Source: Lachnospiraceae bacterium XBB2008
GTDB lineage: Bacteria; Bacillota; Clostridia; Lachnospirales; Lachnospiraceae
Assembly (NCBI GenBank): GCA_900102235.1
Contig: FMVL01000009.1
Coordinates: forward strand, 104,466-168,465
Direction of reading: 5' to 3'
Length of the DNA stretch: 64,000 nt
The notes beneath the pieces were generated by a model. It had not been told where the DNA came from and ran no database searches. It saw only the letters and a list, made by a program, of their open reading frames with translations. Within the stretch, counting starts at the first letter, position 1. The number at the start of each line of letters is the position of its first letter. Shown in pieces: positions 60,041-64,000 of the stretch. Both the position numbers and the translations under genes were made by a program.

Positions 60041-60544
60041 ATGAATACGCATAGATTAATCATACTTCGCGGAAACTCCGGGAGCGGTAAAACTACGGTA
60101 GCTAAGGAACTGCAGACACTTTTCGGACGAGGCACCATGGTTCTTTCGCAGGATATGATCAGAAGAGAAGTGCTTAAAGAAAGGGATGGAACAGATCCTC
60201 CTGCACTGCCTCTGATAAAGCAGATGCTTGAGTACGGAAGCGAAAACTGCGAAGTTGTCATATTGGAAGGGATATTTATTGCAGACTGGTATAGAGAATT
60301 GTTTGAAGCAGCGATCGAACTGTATGGCTCTGACGTATACGCATATTATTTTGATATTCCTTTTGAGGAAACTGTAAGGCGGCATCAGACCAGAGCCAAA
60401 GCAACTGAGTTTGGAGTCGATGAGATGCGAGAGTGGTGGAAAGAAAAGGATTATCTGGATCTGATAAAAGAAACCACCATCACGGAAGAAAAGAGCAAGG
60501 ATGAAATCGTAAACGAGATTTATTCAAGAGTTTGTAATGGATGA
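60041..60544 (+). CDS. P-loop kinase-like protein (AAA_33/zeta-like)
   Basis: 167 aa. Walker A LRGNSGSGKTTVAKEL (about residues 8-23), then MVLSQDMIRREVLKERDG (substrate-binding D-x-x-R pattern) and the lid-like RRHQTRAKATEFG. Resembles small nucleotide or aminoglycoside-type kinases and zeta-toxin folds; no antitoxin gene is nearby, so a housekeeping kinase role is more likely. Substrate unknown. Confidence 0.8.
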   Translation: MNTHRLIILRGNSGSGKTTVAKELQTLFGRGTMVLSQDMIRREVLKERDGTDPPALPLIKQMLEYGSENCEVVILEGIFIADWYRELFEAAIELYGSDVYAYYFDIPFEETVRRHQTRAKATEFGVDEMREWWKEKDYLDLIKETTITEEKSKDEIVNEIYSRVCNG

Positions 60545-60561
60545 TACTATTGGGTGAGGTT

Positions 60562-60624
60562 ATGACAGTTGAAGAAAAAGCAAGACAGATCATAAAGGAT
60601 ATAAAAGAGGAAAAGGTCATATGA
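60562..60624 (+). other. 20-codon mini-ORF overlapping the next gene's start
   Basis: ATG 60562 encodes MTVEEKARQIIKDIKEEKVI and stops at TGA 60622-60624, overlapping ATG 60621 (ATGA). A GAGG RBS lies just upstream. The peptide looks like an amphipathic helix typical of protein N-termini, so it may be a remnant of a lost gene or a coupling leader. Confidence 0.45.
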
Positions 60625-61076
60625 GCATGATTGAGAATAATAAGCGAGACAGGGCAATCGGATATTTTGCCGCAAAAATGCACTGCTCCCAGTCTGTGCT
60701 GGCGGCTTTTTCAGAAGAATGCGGGATATCGGAAGAACAGGCTTTCAAACTTGGATCCTGCTTTGGCAGCGGAATGCGCCAAGGTGAGGTGTGCGGAGCA
60801 TGCACGGGCGCGCTTATGGTATTAGGGCTCTTATATGGTGAGACTCACATTGGAAACACGGATGAGCGCGAGCTTTCAAATCGTATTACTGAGCTTATGA
60901 TGAGGCGATTTAAGGAAACAAACGGTTCTTGCAAATGTAATGATCTTCTTGGATATGATGTTTCGACTCCGGAGGGAAGAAAAAAGGCAAGAGAAGAAGG
61001 CTTGTTTACGGATTTTTGTCCAAAGATGGTTGCAAGTGCGGTAGATATTTTAGAAGAGATCATAGAGCAAAAATAG
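60621..61076 (+). CDS. C_GCAxxG_C_C family redox-type protein
   Basis: 151 aa. The namesake pattern is present: CSQSVLAAF near residue 20, then GEVCGACTGALMVLGL with C-G-A-C-x-G, followed by the C-K-C-N pair (SCKCNDLLGYD) and a final cysteine in FTDFCPKMV. The family is thought to bind an iron-sulfur cluster or metal, but its function is not established. N-terminal RAIGYFAAKMHCSQS is standard. It overlaps the mini-ORF above. Confidence 0.9.
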   Translation: MSMIENNKRDRAIGYFAAKMHCSQSVLAAFSEECGISEEQAFKLGSCFGSGMRQGEVCGACTGALMVLGLLYGETHIGNTDERELSNRITELMMRRFKETNGSCKCNDLLGYDVSTPEGRKKAREEGLFTDFCPKMVASAVDILEEIIEQK

Positions 61077-61130
61077 TCGAGAAATGCTTTTTTCTATTTT
61101 GTTAATATACGCTCATAAGGAGATGAGCCA

Positions 61131-62003
61131 TTGAACGAAACAAGAGCAGCAGTAAGAGTAATGCAGGATTATATAACTGAACATATCAGTGAAGAGATTA
61201 CTATAGATGATCTTGCAAGATGCTCTTCATTTTCACCCTGGTATGCGAGGAAGCTATTTGTGAAGCATCTTGGGATGACACCGGCAGTTTATATCAGGCG
61301 CCTTAAACTGTCGAAGTCAGCTCTGCGTCTTAGGGATGAGAAAATGACAGTTCTTGATGTCGCAATGGAGATGGGATTTAGAAGTGTGGATGGATATCAG
61401 CGTGCGTTTAGACGGGAATTCGGCTGTAATCCAAAAGAATATGCTTTAGGTCCGATTCCAATCTGGCTGTTTACTCCTTATTTCATTATGGATGATGAAA
61501 GGAAAGTGAAAAAAATGAGCGAAATAAGAAATGTATTTATTCAGGTGATTGAAAAACCTTCAAGAAAAGTAATCATTAAAAGAGGTCTGAATGCTAACGA
61601 GTATTTCAGCTACTGTGAAGAAGTCGGCTGTGATGTATGGGGATTGCTTACAAGTATAAAGTCCATTAGCGGAGAACCTGTATGCATGTGGCTTCCCTTG
61701 GAAATGAGAAAGCCTGTAACAAATGAGTATGTTCAGGGAGTTGAAGTTGAGGAGGATTATTCGGGCGAAATTCCTGAAGGATTTGAGATCATAGATCTTC
61801 CGGCTTCAACATATCTGCTGTTCAGAGGTGAACCGTTTGCACTAGAGGATTATGAATCAGCCATAACTGAAATCTGGGATGCTGAAAAGAAATATAATCC
61901 TGAATTTATTGGCTTTAAGTGGGATGATAAGAACCCAAGAATTCAACTTGAACCCAGGGGAGAGCGAGGATATATTGAGCTGGTTCCTGTTAAGAAAATA
62001 TAG
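61131..62003 (+). CDS. AraC-family regulator with GyrI-like effector domain
   Basis: 290 aa. An N-terminal AraC/XylS DNA-binding pair of helix-turn-helices (about residues 8-105: ITIDDLARCSSFSPWYARKL, VLDVAMEMGFRSVDGYQRAF) followed by a C-terminal GyrI-like small-molecule-binding domain (about 130-290). This is the Rob/BmrR-like plan of multidrug-responsive activators. The start is TTG 61131 with AAGGAG 8 nt upstream; an ATG at 61124 encodes only three residues. Likely regulates neighbouring membrane or detoxification genes. Confidence 0.9.
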   Translation: MNETRAAVRVMQDYITEHISEEITIDDLARCSSFSPWYARKLFVKHLGMTPAVYIRRLKLSKSALRLRDEKMTVLDVAMEMGFRSVDGYQRAFRREFGCNPKEYALGPIPIWLFTPYFIMDDERKVKKMSEIRNVFIQVIEKPSRKVIIKRGLNANEYFSYCEEVGCDVWGLLTSIKSISGEPVCMWLPLEMRKPVTNEYVQGVEVEEDYSGEIPEGFEIIDLPASTYLLFRGEPFALEDYESAITEIWDAEKKYNPEFIGFKWDDKNPRIQLEPRGERGYIELVPVKKI

Positions 62004-62084
62004 TGGGCCCTTCTACGGCGGCATAGCCTGTATATTAATGAGCGATTATATTTCAGGATAATGTACTAAGGAGATCAAAAAAAT

Positions 62085-62789
62085 ATGATTGATAAAAAGA
62101 GAAAAAGGCAGCTGGATTTTGACCTTATACTGATAGGAGTTGTGACATTTTTAGTACTGGGGCTGGTGCTCGTTGCTTTCGGAAAAGAATTCAATGGCTT
62201 TGTTTATGATACAAGCCGTCCTGTCCTTCCGCGTGTAGCCGTTGCAGCTATATGTGGCCAATTTGCTCTGTCAGGATTGGGGATAACGATAGTATGCATT
62301 ATCCGTAAAGAACGATTCACGAAGTTTGGGCTGAATACACATAAACTGTTACCTGCCTTGCTCTTAAGTCTTGCCTGTTGTGTGCCGGATTTTATATATC
62401 AATTCATGAATGGCAATGTTCATGCATGGTTTCCATTTTATGATGTATTTACCACAAAAGAACTGATGGTGGCTGATCTTGCTGTAAAGATACCAGGGTT
62501 CATATTGACAGCGGTTGCCTGGGGATTCTTTGAAGGATTTAATTATGTTGTGATAAGGGACAAACTCAGTGAGCGTTTTCCGTCAAAGCACAGGTTCTGG
62601 GATGTCGGAGCATTTGTATGCGCTGTTATGTGTATATTGATTCATGGTGCAGTAGGTGTTACGCCTGATGCCATTATAGAAATGCTTGTGACGATGTTTC
62701 TGATCTATGGAATGCTCATTGTTAGAAAAGAAACGGATAACGCCTGGGGTTGCATACTGATATTTTTTGTATATTGGAACGCATTGTAA
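62085..62789 (+). CDS. Integral membrane protein, possibly a degenerate CPBP-type protease
   Basis: 234 aa with about six membrane helices. In the second half WGFFEGFNYVVIRDKLSERF and ILIHGAVG sit where CPBP/Abi metalloproteases have the EExxxR and H motifs, but only one E and the R are kept, so the resemblance is weak. RBS AAGGAG precedes ATG 62085. Function unknown; inactive relative or unrelated membrane protein. Confidence 0.6.
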   Translation: MIDKKRKRQLDFDLILIGVVTFLVLGLVLVAFGKEFNGFVYDTSRPVLPRVAVAAICGQFALSGLGITIVCIIRKERFTKFGLNTHKLLPALLLSLACCVPDFIYQFMNGNVHAWFPFYDVFTTKELMVADLAVKIPGFILTAVAWGFFEGFNYVVIRDKLSERFPSKHRFWDVGAFVCAVMCILIHGAVGVTPDAIIEMLVTMFLIYGMLIVRKETDNAWGCILIFFVYWNAL

Positions 62790-62824
62790 GTTATACCGGG
62801 ATATTATTGTTTGGAGGAACTTTT

Positions 62825-63184
62825 ATGCCTTTAGTTAAAGTTGAGATGCTTAAAGGGAAAAGCAAAGAGTTTAAGAAAACTGTTCTTGACTGCGTACATG
62901 ATGGACTTATGGATTCAATAGGTATTGAGGGTTGGGACAGATTTCAGAGAATTGCAGAGTACGAAAAAGACAATTTTGAAATTCCATCGTTTAAGTCGGA
63001 TGATTTTATGATAATCGAAATGACAATATTTCCCGGAAGAACGAAAGAACAGAAGGGGAAAGCCATAGAAATGATCACGGATAATCTTAAGAATAGACTT
63101 TCAATAGACCCAGGAGATGTTTTTGTCATTATAAAGGAACCACCATTAGAAAACTGGGGTATGAACGGACACCAAAAAGAATAG
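62825..63184 (+). CDS. Tautomerase-superfamily protein
   Basis: 119 aa. It begins MPLVKVEML, so removal of Met exposes the catalytic proline, the hallmark of 4-oxalocrotonate tautomerase and MIF relatives. Longer than the 62-residue type, it fits the double-length tautomerase group (FPGRTKEQKGKAIEMITDNL near residue 70, then DVFVIIKEPPLENWGMNG). ATG 62825 is chosen because GGAGG is 8 nt upstream. Substrate unknown. Confidence 0.88.
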   Translation: MPLVKVEMLKGKSKEFKKTVLDCVHDGLMDSIGIEGWDRFQRIAEYEKDNFEIPSFKSDDFMIIEMTIFPGRTKEQKGKAIEMITDNLKNRLSIDPGDVFVIIKEPPLENWGMNGHQKE

Positions 63185-63194
63185 ACAGAACGAT

Positions 63195-63233
63195 ATGGCG
63201 ATGTATAGATTGATGAATGAGGCAAAAGCATAA
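63195..63233 (+). pseudogene. Possible GNAT gene fragment
   Basis: A 12-residue open frame, MAMYRLMNEAKA, whose DNA shares 22 of 23 positions with the GNAT gene at 57413-57435 (encoding YRLMNEA). Too short to be functional; perhaps a remnant of a duplicated acetyltransferase segment. Confidence 0.3.
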
Positions 63234-63245
63234 TAGAAGAGCATT

Positions 63246-63665
63246 ATGGATAATAGTATTATTGAGAGTTTTATCAGAAAGCAGAAGGTTGCATTTATCT
63301 GTTCTGTTGATGAAGATGGATTTCCAAATGTAAAAGCGATGCTGAAGCCGAGAAAGATGGATGGCTTACATAGTTTTTATTTTTCGACAAACACATCATC
63401 CATGAGAGTAAAGCAGTATATGAATAACCCCAATGCCTGTATTTACTTCTATCATAAGGGTTTGATCAAGTATGTGGGTGTAATGCTGAAAGGCAAAATG
63501 GAAGTGCTGACTGATCAAGAGGCAAAAGATATGATCTGGCGTAAAGGCGACACGATGTTCTATAAGGGCGGGGTTACTGATCCGGATTATTGTGTGTTAA
63601 AGTTTACCGCTGAAAGCGGAAGATACTATTGTGATTTGAAGACGGAAAGCTTCAAGATAGAATAG
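63246..63665 (+). CDS. PNPOx-like FMN-binding protein (general stress protein type)
   Basis: 139 aa. A pyridoxamine 5'-phosphate oxidase-like split barrel: KVAFICSVDEDGFPNVKAML opens it, FYFSTNTSSMRVKQYMNNPN and ACIYFYHKG follow, and FTAESGRYYCDLKTESF ends it. The family binds FMN or F420-like cofactors and acts in redox or stress roles; specificity cannot be read from the sequence. Last complete gene on the + strand. Confidence 0.9.
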   Translation: MDNSIIESFIRKQKVAFICSVDEDGFPNVKAMLKPRKMDGLHSFYFSTNTSSMRVKQYMNNPNACIYFYHKGLIKYVGVMLKGKMEVLTDQEAKDMIWRKGDTMFYKGGVTDPDYCVLKFTAESGRYYCDLKTESFKIE

Positions 63666-63807
63666 CGAGTTATATCGGAAACCCGCTAATTAATGTCAAG
63701 AGTATTCTTAGGGATATTTGATGTTTATATCACTAGAAAAAGACAGACTTTAATAAAGCTGCCTCAATAAACAATTAAGCCAGCATAAAGTTTTGATTAT
63801 TGAGTAT

Positions 63808-64000
63808 TTAGTTGGCGTTCTCAGCCGCTAAGTATTCTTTCACCCGAGCATAATAGATTCTCAGGAGTTTATTACATCCGGCCACCATATATACGTAATA
63901 AGGCTTTCCTTCAGCCTTTTTGCGCATGACGAATTGATATACCGGATCGTCGTACAAGTTGAGTTGCACGATGATACGTACAACCTGAAAGAGTTGCTTA
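63808..64000 (-). mobile_element. IS110-family transposase, C-terminal fragment (window edge)
   Basis: Reading leftwards on the minus strand, an open frame enters from the right edge and ends at TAA (63808-63810). Its 64 visible residues include YQFVMRKKAEGKPYYVYMVA followed by GCNKLLRIYYARVKEYL, the C-terminal pattern of IS110/IS116-type (DEDD, serine-tetrad) transposases. IS110 elements usually lack clear terminal inverted repeats, and I see none here. The 142 bp between the preceding gene and this end likely include the element's terminus. The rest lies outside the window. Confidence 0.8.

Noticed and set aside
60041..60544. Toxin-antitoxin system based on the zeta-like kinase
   Set aside because: No epsilon-like antitoxin gene is beside it, and the fold is shared by many ordinary small-molecule kinases.
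1..64000. tRNA, rRNA or CRISPR arrays
   Set aside because: No tRNA TPsiC-like box with cloverleaf arms, no rRNA stretches and no regularly spaced palindromic repeats were found; the only phased repeats are the 11-bp operator units.

Overview
The window is a block of chromosome from a motile, flagellated Firmicute of the class Clostridia, most likely a plant-fibre-degrading Lachnospiraceae member from gut or rumen (Butyrivibrio/Roseburia-like). This rests on the gene order fliH-fliI-fliJ-ylxF-fliK-flgD-flgE-flbD-mot-fliL-fliM-fliY-cheY-fliO-P-Q-R-flhB-A-F-G-cheB-A-W-C-D-sigma followed by rpsB-tsf (the Bacillus/Clostridia fla/che layout), on the intracellular GH67 and GH3 glycosidases, and on the family-typical mix of GGDEF, MATE and GNAT genes. 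Genus and species cannot be fixed from the sequence alone. Every recognised gene lies on the + strand except a transposase fragment at the right edge, and no stretch longer than about 220 bases lacks a gene.

Region 1 (1-30.6 kb) is the fla/che operon. It runs from the 3' end of fliH through the export ATPase, hook proteins, stator (motAB), C-ring (fliM, fliY), export gate (fliOPQR, flhBA), flagellar placement (flhF, flhG), a PilZ c-di-GMP receptor, the chemotaxis core (cheB, A, W, C, D) and the flagellar sigma factor. It ends with fapA, a small unknown gene, a SwrB-like membrane protein and a truncated MltG-like membrane protein. Internal control points are visible: a flagellar-sigma-type promoter before fliK, and a vegetative-type promoter plus a UUCG-capped hairpin between flgE and flbD. 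cheR is not in the window.

Region 2 (30.6-34.9 kb) holds rpsB and tsf behind their own promoter, then a homocysteine-forming sulfhydrylase (metY-like) and a membrane-anchored EEP-family phosphodiesterase whose stop codon lies inside an intrinsic terminator.

Region 3 (34.9-43.7 kb) is the most interesting part. It is a tightly packed run combining a double-REC regulator, a cytosolic LacI-type sugar-binding domain fused to a GGDEF domain, a GH67 alpha-glucuronidase, a sugar-binding lipoprotein with no transporter beside it (now frameshifted), and a membrane sensor-GGDEF protein. I read it as a glucuronoxylan-sensing c-di-GMP module that watches ligand on both sides of the membrane, and that could feed the PilZ receptor in the neighbouring flagellar operon. 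The run continues into an OmpR-type response regulator and a soluble histidine kinase.

Region 4 (43.7-53.8 kb) opens with four exact-period 11-bp operator repeats before a BceAB-like ABC transporter. Then come two alpha/beta hydrolases, a MATE efflux protein that appears to start at ATA, an intracellular GH3 beta-glycosidase, an anchored unknown protein and a PlsC acyltransferase with a zinc ribbon.

Region 5 (53.8-64 kb) is visibly more AT-rich and is a collection of small accessory enzymes: a beta-lactamase-like hydrolase, a methyltransferase, four GNAT acetyltransferases, a VOC protein, a kinase, a C_GCAxxG_C_C protein, an AraC/GyrI-like regulator, a membrane protein, a tautomerase and a PNPOx-like protein. 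Several have tiny upstream reading frames or regulatory hairpins. An IS110-family transposase end marks the right edge, consistent with a variable region.
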